Shown here piece by piece: positions 35,912 to 44,941 of a stretch of 64,000 nt of DNA. Both the position numbers and the translations under genes were made by a program. Within the stretch, counting starts at the first letter, position 1. Each line of letters starts with the position of its first letter. The stretch lies in assembly GCF_001423615.1 (NCBI RefSeq), contig NZ_LMOU01000001.1:1266882-1330881 (forward strand), read 5' to 3'. The notes under the pieces were generated by a model. It saw only the letters and a list, made by a program, of their open reading frames with translations, did no database searches and was not told the origin of the DNA. The stretch is from Microbacterium sp. Leaf159. Its GTDB lineage: Bacteria; Actinomycetota; Actinomycetes; Actinomycetales; Microbacteriaceae.

Positions 35912-36331
35912 ATGATCACCCGCGAACTGGCCGTATCCCTGCGCGACGCCGGTCTCGTGTGGCATCCGGCCGAGGGCGATCGGTTCCAGCTCGATCTGCC
36001 GGACGAGGTCGAACTCGAAGCCGAGGCCGACGTCTTCACGGTCAGCGAGATGACGATCGAAGCTCGTCAGACGCCCAGCGGCACGGATCTGGCGTTCAAC
36101 GGCACGACCGAGTGGGCGCTTGATGCCGTCACCCTCGCCGATGCGGTCTGGCTTCCGCGCGAGGACCAGCTGCGCGAGCTGCTGCGGGGCACCTTCCGCG
36201 CGCTGACCCGTGTCGCCGACGCCTTTGTCGTCGAGGTGGAGATCGCCGGCGAGGCGCTGAGATTCGAGCATCCCGATCCTTCTGAGGCCTACGGCAGAGC
36301 TCTTCTCGACCTCGTGTCGCGCTCTCGTTGA
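35912..36331 (+). CDS. Conserved hypothetical protein
   Basis: This is a 139-residue soluble acidic protein with no signal peptide or membrane segment. The pattern (VSLRDAGLVWHPAEGDRF, VSEMTIEA, FNGTTEWALDAV, WLPREDQLRELL) recurs in many actinobacteria, where it is sometimes called a pilus assembly CpaE protein without evidence. It has no P-loop and I do not assign a function. No Shine-Dalgarno is seen; TAGCGT ends 6 bp before the ATG, suggesting a leaderless transcript. It sits between the 22-bp repeat and the paaA promoter and is probably unrelated to phenylacetate. Confidence 0.75.
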   Translation: MITRELAVSLRDAGLVWHPAEGDRFQLDLPDEVELEAEADVFTVSEMTIEARQTPSGTDLAFNGTTEWALDAVTLADAVWLPREDQLRELLRGTFRALTRVADAFVVEVEIAGEALRFEHPDPSEAYGRALLDLVSRSR

Positions 36332-36367
36332 GCCCTTCGCCTTGCGAACCGACGACCTCCGTGTCAG

Positions 36368-36389
36368 AATTACCTAACGACCGGTCAGT
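36368..36389. promoter_or_regulatory. PaaR-type operator before paaA
   Basis: The 22-bp site starts AATTACCT and ends CGGTCAGT with a central CG, agreeing with the PaaR consensus at 14 of 16 fixed positions. It lies 27 bp before the paaA start codon, where binding would block transcription of paaABCDEG. Confidence 0.7.
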
Positions 36390-36415
36390 AAAGCCGATCG
36401 GACACCGAGGAGTCG

Positions 36416-37396
36416 ATGATGACCAGCCCCGCAGATCTCTCCCTCGTCGAAGACGAGCTCTCCGCTGACGAGCGCCTGTTCGACGAGCTCATCGCGAACG
36501 AGCAGCGCATCGAGCCTCGCGACTGGATGCCCGAGGCCTACCGCAAGACCCTGATCCGTCAGATCTCGCAGCATGCGCACTCGGAGATCATCGGCATGCA
36601 GCCGGAGGGCAACTGGATCACCCGAGCCCCGAGCCTCAAGCGCAAGGCGATCCTGATGGCGAAGGTGCAGGACGAGGCCGGTCACGGGCTCTATCTCTAC
36701 TCCGCAGCGCAGACCCTCGGGATCACGCGCGACGAGATGATGGACCAGCTCATCAGCGGCAAGGCCAAGTACTCGTCGATCTTCAATTACCCGACCCCCA
36801 CCTGGGCCGACATGGGCGCGATCGGATGGCTCGTCGACGGCGCTGCGATCGTCAACCAGGTTCCGCTGTGCCGCGCGTCATACGGGCCCTACGGCCGCGC
36901 GATGGTGCGCGTGTGCAAAGAGGAGTCGTTCCACCAGCGCCAGGGCTTCGAGATCCTGCTCTCCCTGATGCAGGGCACCGACGAACAGAGGCAGATGGCA
37001 CAGGATGCGGTGAACCGCTGGTACTGGCCGAGCCTGGCGATGTTCGGACCGCCGGATGACCAGTCCCCCAACTCGGCTCAGTCGATGAAGTGGAAGATCA
37101 AGCGCTTCACCAATGACGAGCTGCGCCAGCGCTTCGTCGGGATGCTCGTGCCGCAGGCCGAGATCCTCGGCGTCACCCTGCCCGACCCCGATCTGCGCTT
37201 CGATGACGAGACAGGGCAGTACGTCATCGGCGAGATCGACTGGGACGAGTTCTTCGAGGTGCTGCGCGGCAACGGTCCGTGCAACGCCGAACGACTCGAG
37301 CGCCGCCGCACGGCGCACGAGGAGGGCGCGTGGGTGCGTGAGGCCGCGGCCGAGTACGCCCGCAAGCAGGCGCTGAAGACGAAGGCGGTGGCATGA
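36416..37396 (+). CDS. paaA: Phenylacetyl-CoA 1,2-epoxidase catalytic subunit PaaA
   Basis: This is a 326-residue di-iron subunit. Ferritin-like helices carry the metal ligands, including the EAGHG-type helix ([13 protein letters not shown]) and [11 protein letters not shown]. It epoxidises the aromatic ring of phenylacetyl-CoA together with PaaB, PaaC and the reductase PaaE. The ATG at 36416 is immediately followed by another ATG (36419); GAGGAG lies a few bases before, so either may be used. The C terminus is Lys/Ala-rich. It is the first gene of paaABCDEG, preceded by a PaaR-like operator, and overlaps paaB by 4 bp. Confidence 0.93.
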   Translation: MMTSPADLSLVEDELSADERLFDELIANEQRIEPRDWMPEAYRKTLIRQISQHAHSEIIGMQPEGNWITRAPSLKRKAILMAKVQDEAGHGLYLYSAAQTLGITRDEMMDQLISGKAKYSSIFNYPTPTWADMGAIGWLVDGAAIVNQVPLCRASYGPYGRAMVRVCKEESFHQRQGFEILLSLMQGTDEQRQMAQDAVNRWYWPSLAMFGPPDDQSPNSAQSMKWKIKRFTNDELRQRFVGMLVPQAEILGVTLPDPDLRFDDETGQYVIGEIDWDEFFEVLRGNGPCNAERLERRRTAHEEGAWVREAAAEYARKQALKTKAVA

Positions 37397-37701
37397 TGGC
37401 GACGCCGGGGGCCGACGAACGCGAACCGTGGCCCCTCTGGGAGGTCTTCGTCCGCGCGAACCGCGGGCTGAGCCACGTGCATGTCGGATCCCTGCATGCC
37501 CCGGATGCCGACATGGCGATCCGCAACGCCCGCGACCTCTACACGCGCCGCGGCGAGGGCGTGTCTATCTGGGCCGTTCCGGCGGATGCGATCACCACAA
37601 GCGACCCCGATGCCAAGGGCGCCTACTTCGAGAGCCCCGCGGGCAAGAACTACCGGCATGCCGTGTACTACACGGCCTCCGAAGGGGTGCCGCACCTGTG
37701 A
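37393..37701 (+). CDS. paaB: Phenylacetyl-CoA epoxidase subunit PaaB
   Basis: This is a 102-residue small subunit. The family pattern [39 protein letters not shown]-like and [12 protein letters not shown] is intact. It is thought to organise PaaA-PaaC pairs in the epoxidase complex and has no catalytic residues of its own. The start lies in the ATGA overlap with paaA and the stop overlaps the GTG of paaC, so subunit stoichiometry is probably set by coupled translation. Confidence 0.92.
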   Translation: MMATPGADEREPWPLWEVFVRANRGLSHVHVGSLHAPDADMAIRNARDLYTRRGEGVSIWAVPADAITTSDPDAKGAYFESPAGKNYRHAVYYTASEGVPHL

Positions 37702-38552
37702 ACGACATCCACGCAGACATCCACGGCGACATCCACGCTGATATCCACGGTGACGTCTCGGTCGACGAGCTGCGACTGAGCGAGGAGCTCACCGGAACCG
37801 GCTCCGCCGCAGCATCCGCCGACATCGCCGAGTACGCGCTGTGGCTCGGCGACGACGCACTGATCCTCTCTCAGCAGCTCGGCGAGTGGATCGCGCGCGC
37901 GCCGGAGCTCGAAGAGGACGTCGCGCTCGGGAACATCGCCCTCGACCTGCTCGGCCATGCCCGCTCGTTCCTGCACTTCGCGGGGTCGTACGATGGGCGC
38001 TCCGAAGACGACCTCGCGTACTTCCGCGACGAGCCCGACTTCCGCAGCGCGTGGATCGTCGAGCAGCCCAACGGCGACTTCGCGCAGACGATCGCGCGTC
38101 AGTTCGTCGTGTCGACCTACATGTTCGAGCTCTACTCCGCCCTGCGGGAGAGCACCGACCCGACTTTCGCGGCGATCGCCGAGAAGTCGCTCAAAGAGGT
38201 CGATTACCACCGCGACCACGCAGTGCAGTGGGTGCTTCGCCTCGCCGGGGGCACCGACGAGTCGAGGCGGCGTATCGTCCGCGCGCTGGGCGATGTCTGG
38301 CCCTACGTCGACGAGCTCTTCCGCGATGAGCCCCTGATCGATCGGCTCGGCGATGCCGCTGCGCGGCCGTCGACGCTGCGCCCCGGTTTCGACGCGGTCG
38401 TGAACACCGTGCTCGCCGAGGAGGAGCTCGAGACACCTGCCGTCTCGGCATCCTCCGCAGGCGGCAGACGCGGCGCTCACGCGACACCGCTCGGCCATCT
38501 GCTCGCCGAGATGCAGGTGCTCGCCCGGCGCCATCCGGGAGCATCGTGGTGA
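37698..38552 (+). CDS. paaC: Phenylacetyl-CoA epoxidase structural subunit PaaC
   Basis: This is a 284-residue ferritin-like helical subunit that pairs with PaaA but has lost most iron ligands. It shows YALWLGDDALILSQQLGEW, LDLLGHARSF and KSLKEVDYHRDHAVQWVLRLAGG. The GTG at 37698 is inside the GTGA overlap with paaB. The N terminus carries a peculiar repeat of about 16 residues (DIHA and DIHG, twice each) before the normal fold, which starts near residue 20. A comparable tail is not a feature of the family as I know it. The end of the gene overlaps paaD. Confidence 0.9.
   Translation: MNDIHADIHGDIHADIHGDVSVDELRLSEELTGTGSAAASADIAEYALWLGDDALILSQQLGEWIARAPELEEDVALGNIALDLLGHARSFLHFAGSYDGRSEDDLAYFRDEPDFRSAWIVEQPNGDFAQTIARQFVVSTYMFELYSALRESTDPTFAAIAEKSLKEVDYHRDHAVQWVLRLAGGTDESRRRIVRALGDVWPYVDELFRDEPLIDRLGDAAARPSTLRPGFDAVVNTVLAEEELETPAVSASSAGGRRGAHATPLGHLLAEMQVLARRHPGASW
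37704..37751. repeat. Four tandem 12-bp units in paaC
   Basis: GACATCCACGCA, GACATCCACGGC, GACATCCACGCT and GATATCCACGGT encode DIHA-DIHG-DIHA-DIHG. The unit is a multiple of three and stays in frame. Synonymous differences show that it is not a brand-new expansion. Confidence 0.8.
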
Positions 38553-39052
38553 ACGGCACGCTGCACACCGATGCGCAGGCGACAGCCTGGCGGATCGCCG
38601 CGGCCGTCGCCGACCCCGAGGTGCCGGTGCTCACGATCGAGGATCTCGGTGTGCTCCGCGCCGTCGCGGTCGACGGCGACAGGGTCACGGTCGACATCAC
38701 GCCGACCTACAGCGGATGCCCGGCGATGGACACGATCCGCGACGACGTCATCCTGGCCCTGACCGCCGCCGGCTATGAGAACGTCGAAGTGCGACTCGTG
38801 CTCTCGCCCGCGTGGACGACGGACTGGATGTCGGATGCCGGCAAGCAGAAGCTGTCGCAGTACGGCATCGCCCCGCCGTCCGGACGCTCGGCCATCTCAT
38901 CCGGCCCGATCCGCCTGGCGATCAGCGTGCGCTGCCCCCGGTGCGGATCGCTGGACACCCGCGAGGTCTCTCGCTTCGGATCCACCTCGTGCAAGGCACT
39001 GTTCGAATGCCGTGCGTGCCTCGAGCCCTTCGACCACTTCAAGGTGCACTGA
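38549..39052 (+). CDS. paaD: PaaD, accessory protein with metal-binding C terminus
   Basis: This is a 167-residue protein. The N-terminal DUF59 domain (about 15-90) has PEVPVLTIEDLGVLR and the cysteine motif TYSGCPAMD. The C-terminal zinc-ribbon-like region has cysteine pairs in RCPRCGS and FECRAC. PaaD is needed for epoxidase activity and is thought to help assemble an iron-sulphur centre rather than to be part of the core enzyme. The GTG at 38549 overlaps the paaC stop, and a GTG three bases upstream is also possible, with GGGAG at suitable distance. It is fourth in the operon and overlaps paaE by one base. Confidence 0.9.
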   Translation: MNGTLHTDAQATAWRIAAAVADPEVPVLTIEDLGVLRAVAVDGDRVTVDITPTYSGCPAMDTIRDDVILALTAAGYENVEVRLVLSPAWTTDWMSDAGKQKLSQYGIAPPSGRSAISSGPIRLAISVRCPRCGSLDTREVSRFGSTSCKALFECRACLEPFDHFKVH

Positions 39053-40230
39053 TGTCACTGTTCGCCTCCCCCGGCATCGCTCCGGCGGCCGCCGCTCACC
39101 GAGCCGCGTCGACGACGAAGAAGCGCGCACGCTTCCATACGCTGGCCGTCGAAGAGGTGCGGCCGCTCACCGACGACTCGGTCGAGGTGACCTTCACCGT
39201 CCCCGCCGACCTGGCCGAAGACTACGACCACCAGCCCGGCCAGTACGTGGCGCTGCGCACGACGCTCGAGGGCACCGAGGTGCGCCGGTCGTACTCTCTG
39301 TGTCGGGCCCCCGAGCATCGCACGGATGAGCAGATCGCGGCCGGAATGCCGACCCGGCTGAGCGTCGCTGTGAAGCGCGACGAGGGCGGTCTGTTCTCCA
39401 CGTGGGCGCAGACGGGCCTGCACCCGGGCTTCGAGATCGACGTGATGAGCCCGCAGGGCACGTTCACCTCGGGCCTGGACGACCTCGATCAGCGCCACGT
39501 CGTCGGCATCGCCGCGGGCTCGGGAATCACACCGCTCATGGCTCTCGCGCACACCGTACTGACCCGCTCCGAGACCTCGCGTTTCACGCTCCTGTACACG
39601 AACCGCTCGACACTCGACGTGATGTTCCTCGAGGACCTCGCCGATCTGAAGGACCGATACCCGACTCGCCTGACGCTGCACCATGTGCTCTCCCGCGAGC
39701 AGCGCACGGCGCCGGTGCTGTCCGGCCGGATCGACGAGGAGAAGCTGCGGACGATCCTGGGCATGCTGATCGACCCGACCGACGTCGACGAGTGGTTCCT
39801 GTGCGGCCCGCTCTCGCTCGTCGACCTGTGCCGAGAGGTGCTCGCCGATGTGGGGGTGCCGCGGGAGCACATCCGATTCGAGCTCTTCACGACCGGCGAT
39901 GAGCCGGTGCGTGCAGCACGCCCGGTCCAGGTGCGAGCCGGAGAGAAGACGATCCGGATCGAGGTCAACCTCGACGGCGTCTCCTCGACCGCCGAGAGCC
40001 CCGTCGATGCGCATGAGTCCGTGTTGAACGCCGCACTGCGGGTGCGCCCCGACGCCCCGTTCGCCTGCGCGGGCGGCGTCTGCGGTACGTGCCGCGCACG
40101 AGTCCTCGAGGGCAGTGTGACCATGACCGAGAACTATGCCCTCGAGCCCGACGAGCTCGACCGCGGCTACGTGCTGACCTGCCAGTCCCACCCGACGAGC
40201 GACCGCGTCGTCGTCGACTACGACGTCTGA
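39052..40230 (+). CDS. paaE: Phenylacetyl-CoA epoxidase reductase PaaE
   Basis: This is a 392-residue reductase of the ferredoxin-NADP reductase family. The FAD-binding motif is RRSYSLC (about residue 80), the NAD(P) site is GIAAGSGITPLMALAH, and FLCGPLSLVD is in the C-terminal part of that domain. The 2Fe-2S ferredoxin domain carries CAGGVCGTC and a final Cys in LTCQSHP. It passes electrons from NAD(P)H to PaaA. A 30-residue Ala-rich leader precedes the flavin domain. The ATG at 39052 shares its A with the paaD stop. paaG follows after 10 bp. Confidence 0.92.
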   Translation: MSLFASPGIAPAAAAHRAASTTKKRARFHTLAVEEVRPLTDDSVEVTFTVPADLAEDYDHQPGQYVALRTTLEGTEVRRSYSLCRAPEHRTDEQIAAGMPTRLSVAVKRDEGGLFSTWAQTGLHPGFEIDVMSPQGTFTSGLDDLDQRHVVGIAAGSGITPLMALAHTVLTRSETSRFTLLYTNRSTLDVMFLEDLADLKDRYPTRLTLHHVLSREQRTAPVLSGRIDEEKLRTILGMLIDPTDVDEWFLCGPLSLVDLCREVLADVGVPREHIRFELFTTGDEPVRAARPVQVRAGEKTIRIEVNLDGVSSTAESPVDAHESVLNAALRVRPDAPFACAGGVCGTCRARVLEGSVTMTENYALEPDELDRGYVLTCQSHPTSDRVVVDYDV

Positions 40231-40240
40231 GGAGCATCCG

Positions 40241-41011
40241 ATGATCGATCTCACCATCGAGGACGACGTCGCGACGGTCGTCCTGAACGCACCGTCGAAG
40301 CTGAACTCGCTCGACGAGCAGGCGCTTCGCGATCTCGGCCGCGCCTACGACGAGGCCGATGCCGCAGGCGTTCGTGCACTCGTGCTGCGCGGCGAGGGAC
40401 GCGCGTTCTGCGCCGGCCGCGACATCTCGGCGGTGGACCCGCGCGACGATGACGTGATCGGCTATCTCGGCGGCCTCGTCACGCCGCTGTTGCAGAGGAT
40501 GTCGCGCTTCCCCTCGCCGACCTTCGCGGTCGCGCACGGCGCATGCCTGGGCGTCGGACTCGGACTCCTGATCGCCACGGACGTCGTCTATGTCGCGGAG
40601 TCGGCGAAGATCGGCTCGCCGTTCGCCGCGCTCGGGGCCACACTCGATTCCGGAGGCCATGCGCTGTTCATCGAGCGGCTCGGAGCGCACAAGACGCTCG
40701 ACCTCATCTATACGGGGCGATTGATGACCGGCGCAGAGGCTGTGACGTCGGGGCTGTTCTCACGCGTCCTGCCCGACGACGAGGTGCTGCAGACGACGAC
40801 GGATGCCGCAGCCACCGCAGCGCGCGGAGCCACCGCCGCCTTCCTCGCGAGCAAGCAGCTGGTGGCCCGGATTCGCGACGAGCGCCTCGCTCTCTGGGAC
40901 TCGATCGAGATCGAGAACGCCGCGCAGGCAGCCCTCTGCGACACCGATGACTATCGCGAGGGCTTCGCGGCGTTCCAGGAGAAGCGGAAACCGGAGTTCC
41001 GCGGGCGCTGA
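40241..41011 (+). CDS. paaG: 1,2-epoxyphenylacetyl-CoA isomerase
   Basis: This is a 256-residue crotonase-fold enzyme. FCAGRDISAVDP is the first oxyanion loop and HGACLGVGLGLLIATDVV the second; the isomerase acid is expected in the FAALGATLDSGG region. PaaG converts the ring epoxide to oxepin-CoA. It is the last gene of paaABCDEG, with the ATG 10 bp after the paaE stop and GAGGAG just upstream. Assignment as PaaG rather than PaaF rests on its place beside the epoxidase genes and the separate hydratase at 26476. Confidence 0.83.
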   Translation: MIDLTIEDDVATVVLNAPSKLNSLDEQALRDLGRAYDEADAAGVRALVLRGEGRAFCAGRDISAVDPRDDDVIGYLGGLVTPLLQRMSRFPSPTFAVAHGACLGVGLGLLIATDVVYVAESAKIGSPFAALGATLDSGGHALFIERLGAHKTLDLIYTGRLMTGAEAVTSGLFSRVLPDDEVLQTTTDAAATAARGATAAFLASKQLVARIRDERLALWDSIEIENAAQAALCDTDDYREGFAAFQEKRKPEFRGR

Positions 41012-41076
41012 GCCGACGTTCATACTGCGGCTCGACGGGCGAAAGCAAGGCCGTCGTCGATGTCGGATGCCGATGC

Positions 41077-41082
41077 GAGACT
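41077..41082 (+). promoter_or_regulatory. Leaderless-type -10 box before ligB
   Basis: GAGACT ends 6 bp before the ATG at 41089. The intervening six bases, GCATGC, are not a ribosome binding site. The match to the -10 consensus is weak. Confidence 0.35.
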
Positions 41083-41088
41083 GCATGC

Positions 41089-42612
41089 ATGTTGCTCTCG
41101 GAGCTCGTCACCACCGCAGACACCGTCACCGCGACCTCATCGCGGCTCGCCAAGATCGATGCGCTGTCGCAGCTGCTCGCGCGCGCTGATGCGGAGGACG
41201 TCCCCGCCCTGGTCGGACTGCTTCTCGCGTCGCCTCGTCAGGGGCGCCTCGGCGTGGGCTGGCGAGGCATCTCAGCTCTCGACGTGCAACACGCCGATGC
41301 ACCGTCGCTGTCGATCAGCGATGTCGACGACGCGTTCGAGACCCTGACCCATGCGTCGGGCTCAGGATCTGCGTCCGCACGGAGCGGCCTCCTCTCCGTC
41401 CTCGCCAGCCGCGCCACCACCGGCGAATGGGACTTCCTGTCGCGCGCGATGCTCGGGGAGTTGCGCACCGGTGCACTCGGCGGTGTCCTGCTCGACGCGA
41501 TAGCACGCGCCTCCGATCGTCCGGTCGCCAGCGTGCGCCGTGCCGCGATGCTGTCCGGCGACCTGGGCGAGACCGCCGTGCTCGCCCTCCACGGAAGCGC
41601 CGATGCTCTCGAGGCCGTCGGCCTGCAGGTCGGTCGCCCGGTGCTGCCGATGCTCGCCTCGACCGCCGCCACTCCGACTGCTGCGCTCGAGGTCACGGGG
41701 CGCGCCTCGGTCGAGTACAAGCTCGACGGTGCGCGCATCCAGGTGCACCGCCACGGCGACGACGTGAGCGTCTACACCCGCAGCCTCGCCGACATCACGC
41801 ACCGCGTGCCCGAGATCGTCGAGATCGTGCGAAGCCTCCCCGCTCGCGACCTGATCCTCGACGGCGAGACCCTGTCGCTCGATGAGGACGGCGGCCCCCG
41901 CCCTTTCCAGGAGACCATGTCGCGGTTCGGAGCCGACGTCTCGCGCGACCTGGTCCTGCGGCCCTGGTTCTTCGACGTGCTGCATGTCGACGGGCGCGAT
42001 CTGCTCGACGAACCGCTCTCGACCCGACTGACCGAGCTGGAGAGGGTCGTGGGCGAGTGGCGCATGCCCGGCATCGTGACCGACGATCCCGCAGCCGCCG
42101 AGCAGCTGTCGCGTGACGCTCTGGCAGCCGGACACGAGGGAGTACTCGTCAAGGGCATCGACGCTCCCTATTCGGCCGGCCGCCGCGGCAAGTCCTGGGT
42201 GAAGGTCAAACCCGTGCTGACGTACGACCTCGTCGTGCTCGCCGCCGAGTGGGGTTCGGGTCGTCGCCGAGGGTGGCTGTCGAATATCCACCTCGGCGCC
42301 CTCGATCCCGACGGAGAGTTCGGCGAGCCGGGCGGATTCGTGATGGTCGGCAAGACCTTCAAGGGACTCACCGACGAACTGCTGCGCTGGCAGACCGAGA
42401 AATTTCCGCCACTCGAGACACGGCGCACCCAGAGCACGGTGTTCCTGCGCCCCGAGTTCGTGGTCGAGATCGCCGTCGACGGCGTGCAGCGATCGTCTCG
42501 CTACCCCGGTGGCATCGCCCTGCGTTTCGCCAGAGTCAAGGGCTATCGACCCGACAAGACGCCGTCCGGCGCCGACACGATCCAGACGCTGCGCGCGCTG
42601 CTGCGAGGCTGA
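41089..42612 (+). CDS. ligB: ATP-dependent DNA ligase
   Basis: This is a 507-residue ATP-dependent ligase. The adenylylated lysine is Lys211 in EYKLDGARIQ (KxDG). Motifs SLADITHRVPE, DGETLSLDEDG and EGVLVKGIDAPYSAGRRGKSWVKVKP follow in order. The N-terminal helical domain (about 1-190) and an OB-fold C terminus complete the LigB type of mycobacteria, which has the same length. It joins nicked DNA in repair, since replication uses the NAD-dependent ligase. No ribosome binding site is evident; GAGACT ends 6 bp before the ATG. The stop lies 2 bp from the stop of a convergent phosphoribosyltransferase. Confidence 0.9.
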   Translation: MLLSELVTTADTVTATSSRLAKIDALSQLLARADAEDVPALVGLLLASPRQGRLGVGWRGISALDVQHADAPSLSISDVDDAFETLTHASGSGSASARSGLLSVLASRATTGEWDFLSRAMLGELRTGALGGVLLDAIARASDRPVASVRRAAMLSGDLGETAVLALHGSADALEAVGLQVGRPVLPMLASTAATPTAALEVTGRASVEYKLDGARIQVHRHGDDVSVYTRSLADITHRVPEIVEIVRSLPARDLILDGETLSLDEDGGPRPFQETMSRFGADVSRDLVLRPWFFDVLHVDGRDLLDEPLSTRLTELERVVGEWRMPGIVTDDPAAAEQLSRDALAAGHEGVLVKGIDAPYSAGRRGKSWVKVKPVLTYDLVVLAAEWGSGRRRGWLSNIHLGALDPDGEFGEPGGFVMVGKTFKGLTDELLRWQTEKFPPLETRRTQSTVFLRPEFVVEIAVDGVQRSSRYPGGIALRFARVKGYRPDKTPSGADTIQTLRALLRG

Positions 42613-42614
42613 GC

Positions 42615-43124
42615 TCAGGCGCTCGGCTCAAGCCCGAGGTCCTCTTCGCGGACGGTGCCCTGGAACGACCACGGGAAGTTGATCCAGAGATCCGTGTCCT
42701 TCCAGGCGTAGTCGGGCTGGATGATCGTGGAGGGTTTCGTGTAGATCGTGACCGAGCGCACATCGGCGCCCTTGTCCTTGAGCAGCTGCACGGCCAGCGC
42801 GAGGGTGCGCCCCGAGTCGGCGACGTCGTCGACGAGCAGCACGCGCCTCCCGTCGAGATACGCCATGTCGAGCTCGGGCGGCAGCACCTCGGGCGCATCG
42901 AGCACCGTCCCGATGCCGGTGTAGAACTCGACGTTGATCGCCCCGCAGTTCTTCGCACCGAGGCCATAGGCGATCGCGCCGGCCGGCAGCAGACCGCCTC
43001 GGGCGATCGCCACGACGACCTCGGGCATGAAGCCGCTGTCGAGGATGCTGCGCGCGAGATCTCGCGTCGCCGATCCGAAGCCGTCCCAGGTGAGCGTCTC
43101 GCGCTCGATCGAAGCATCCGTCAT
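42615..43124 (-). CDS. Type I phosphoribosyltransferase
   Basis: This is a 169-residue phosphoribosyltransferase. The PRPP loop is VLLVDDVADSGRTL, and VVVAIARGGLLPAGAIAYGLG supplies the first conserved strand. A C-terminal DLWINFPW segment contributes the hood. It resembles the xanthine/hypoxanthine-type (Gpt-like) group, but the base cannot be fixed from sequence. I selected the ATG at 43124; the open frame reaches 43163 without a ribosome binding site. It is convergent with ligB. The PRPP loop resembles the one at the end of the RecQ-like helicase, but the proteins are otherwise different. Confidence 0.83.
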   Translation of the reverse strand: MTDASIERETLTWDGFGSATRDLARSILDSGFMPEVVVAIARGGLLPAGAIAYGLGAKNCGAINVEFYTGIGTVLDAPEVLPPELDMAYLDGRRVLLVDDVADSGRTLALAVQLLKDKGADVRSVTIYTKPSTIIQPDYAWKDTDLWINFPWSFQGTVREEDLGLEPSA

Positions 43125-43172
43125 CGTCTCATTCTTCCCCACCGACGCCCTCCTCCAGGCCACGCCCGCCCC

Positions 43173-44018
43173 TCATCCGAGACGGGTGACCTCGACGGAC
43201 ACGAACAGCGCCGAGACGCTCGGGCCGGCGTACACACCACGCAGCGGCGGCACGTCGGTGTAGTCGCGTCCGTGCCCGACGTAGACGTGCGATTCGCCGA
43301 CCTCCACGAGGTTGGTGGGGTCGTATCCCCGCCACTCGCCGGAGTACCACTCCACCCAGGCGTGCGACTCCCCCGTCACCGGCTGACCGATCGCAGCTGT
43401 CGGGTCGGGGTGCAGGTACCCCGAGACGTAGCGCGCCGGGATCCCCGCCGCGCGCAGCACGCCGAGCGCCACGTGGGCGATGTCCTGACAGACACCCGAG
43501 CGCGTCGGCCAGGCGTCGCGCGCCGTGGAGCTCACCCCGGTCACGCCGCTGCGATACTCCATCGCCTCCCCCACGGTCTTGCAGATCTCGAAGGCCGTCT
43601 CATCGACCCCGCCGCCCTCCGCTTCGATCCGCAGCGCGAGCTCGCGCATCTCCTCGTCCGGATCGGTCGCCGGCGTCTGCGTCACGCATTCCGCGAGCGC
43701 GAGCGACTGCGGGATCCGAGCCGCGAGCTCATCCCAGTCGATGCCGACACCCGCGTGGGGCAGCGGTCTGACGTCGACCACGCTGGTCGCCGTGACCGAG
43801 AGCTCCTGATGCGGGGTGAGCACCTCGAACGTCGAGACGCGCGTGTCCCAGTAGTCGGCATACGAGTGCTGCGTCGCCGTCGGCGAGATGTCGAGAGTCG
43901 CCTGCAGCACGAACTGCCCGTCACGCGAGTGCGGCAGCATCCGCGCCTCGTTGTAGGACGCCGTCGCCGGCTGCTCGTAGCGGAATCCCGTGCGGTGCAC
44001 GATCCGAAGCCGGCTCAC
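43173..44018 (-). CDS. Transglutaminase-like cysteine protease-fold protein
   Basis: This is a 281-residue bacterial transglutaminase-like protein. The N-terminal beta domain (RIVHRTGFRYEQPATASYNEARM) is followed by the papain-fold core with Cys in SGVCQDIAH, His in ESHAWVEW and Asp in YDPTN. All three catalytic residues are present. The GTG at 44018 is in a GTGA overlap with the alpha-E gene, and it ends a three-gene unit. Such proteins act with the other two products in a poorly understood peptide-modification system; hydrolase or amide-transfer activity is possible. No signal peptide, so it is probably cytoplasmic. Confidence 0.86.
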   Translation of the reverse strand: MSRLRIVHRTGFRYEQPATASYNEARMLPHSRDGQFVLQATLDISPTATQHSYADYWDTRVSTFEVLTPHQELSVTATSVVDVRPLPHAGVGIDWDELAARIPQSLALAECVTQTPATDPDEEMRELALRIEAEGGGVDETAFEICKTVGEAMEYRSGVTGVSSTARDAWPTRSGVCQDIAHVALGVLRAAGIPARYVSGYLHPDPTAAIGQPVTGESHAWVEWYSGEWRGYDPTNLVEVGESHVYVGHGRDYTDVPPLRGVYAGPSVSALFVSVEVTRLG

Positions 44019-44941
44019 AGCGCCTCTCCGATCCACACCGGCATCGCGATCGACGGGAAGTACCGCTCTCTGATCGCATCACTCGCCATCGACATTCCCA
44101 CCTGGACCTCCTCCATGCTCTCGGACAGACGATGCACGGTGTCGCCGATCGGTCGGTATTCCAACTCGGATCGCATGCGACCCAGCACCCTGTGGGCGCG
44201 ATCCGGAGTTCCGAAGGCGCCGGCGGGATCGATCCCGCGCAGGCAGTCCTCGGCCTGGAGGATGCTCGAGAGCACCGACCGCGGGAACAGCCGATCGACG
44301 AGCAGGAACTCCACCGCGGAGGCGCCGGTCGGCACGGCCCGATGGCTGCGCAGGTGGGCCTCGTAGGCACCGCAGCTGCGCAGCAGTGTCGTCCAGCTGG
44401 GTCCGCCGGCCTCTGTGAGCGACCGCGTCGCCAGCAGACGAGCAGTCATGTCGGCGCGCTCGATCGAGCGGCCGAGGACGAAGAAGTGCCAGGCCTCGTC
44501 CCTGCTCGTCGATGAGTCGACGACCCCGAAGGCGAGCGCCGATCGATCGCGCACCCACCGAAAGAACGGGTGCGTCTTGTCGGAGGCGATCCGCCGCGGC
44601 ATCCGCGCGTTCGACTCGTTGAGCGTCTCCCAGAGATCCGTCGAGATGATCTCGCGCGCACGGCGCGCGTTCTCCCTCGCGGAGGCGATCGAGTGGGCGA
44701 TCGAGGCGGAGTGGTCCCGGTCCAGCGCGAGCAGCCGCACCACGTCGTCACGGCTCAGCACCGTGTCATCATCGGCGGTCGTGCCCATGACCGAGAGGAG
44801 TGCACGGCAGGCGGTGTCCTCCTCGACCCACGGATCCTCGAGCAGCAGCTGCAGGTGCACGTCGAGGATGCGTGCCGTGCCGTCCGCCCGCTCGACGTAT
44901 CGTCCGATCCAGAACAGCGCCTCCGCGATACGACTCAGCAC
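44015..44941 (-). CDS. Alpha-E domain protein
   Basis: This is a 308-residue all-helical protein of the alpha-E family. It starts MLSRIAEALFWIGRYVERADGTARILDVH and has the repeated Glu-rich helix FFVLGRSIERADMTARLLATRS. The name refers to the conserved glutamates (two helices with R-x-x-E-R-A-D). No enzyme activity is known. It is nearly always encoded with a circularly permuted ATP-grasp protein and a transglutaminase, as here. The GTG at 44941 overlaps the ATP-grasp stop by 7 bp. Confidence 0.86.
   Translation of the reverse strand: MLSRIAEALFWIGRYVERADGTARILDVHLQLLLEDPWVEEDTACRALLSVMGTTADDDTVLSRDDVVRLLALDRDHSASIAHSIASARENARRAREIISTDLWETLNESNARMPRRIASDKTHPFFRWVRDRSALAFGVVDSSTSRDEAWHFFVLGRSIERADMTARLLATRSLTEAGGPSWTTLLRSCGAYEAHLRSHRAVPTGASAVEFLLVDRLFPRSVLSSILQAEDCLRGIDPAGAFGTPDRAHRVLGRMRSELEYRPIGDTVHRLSESMEEVQVGMSMASDAIRERYFPSIAMPVWIGEAL

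Noticed and set aside
42249-44366. 705-residue plus-strand frame across three minus-strand genes
   Set aside because: It is antisense to clearly recognised phosphoribosyltransferase, transglutaminase and alpha-E genes.
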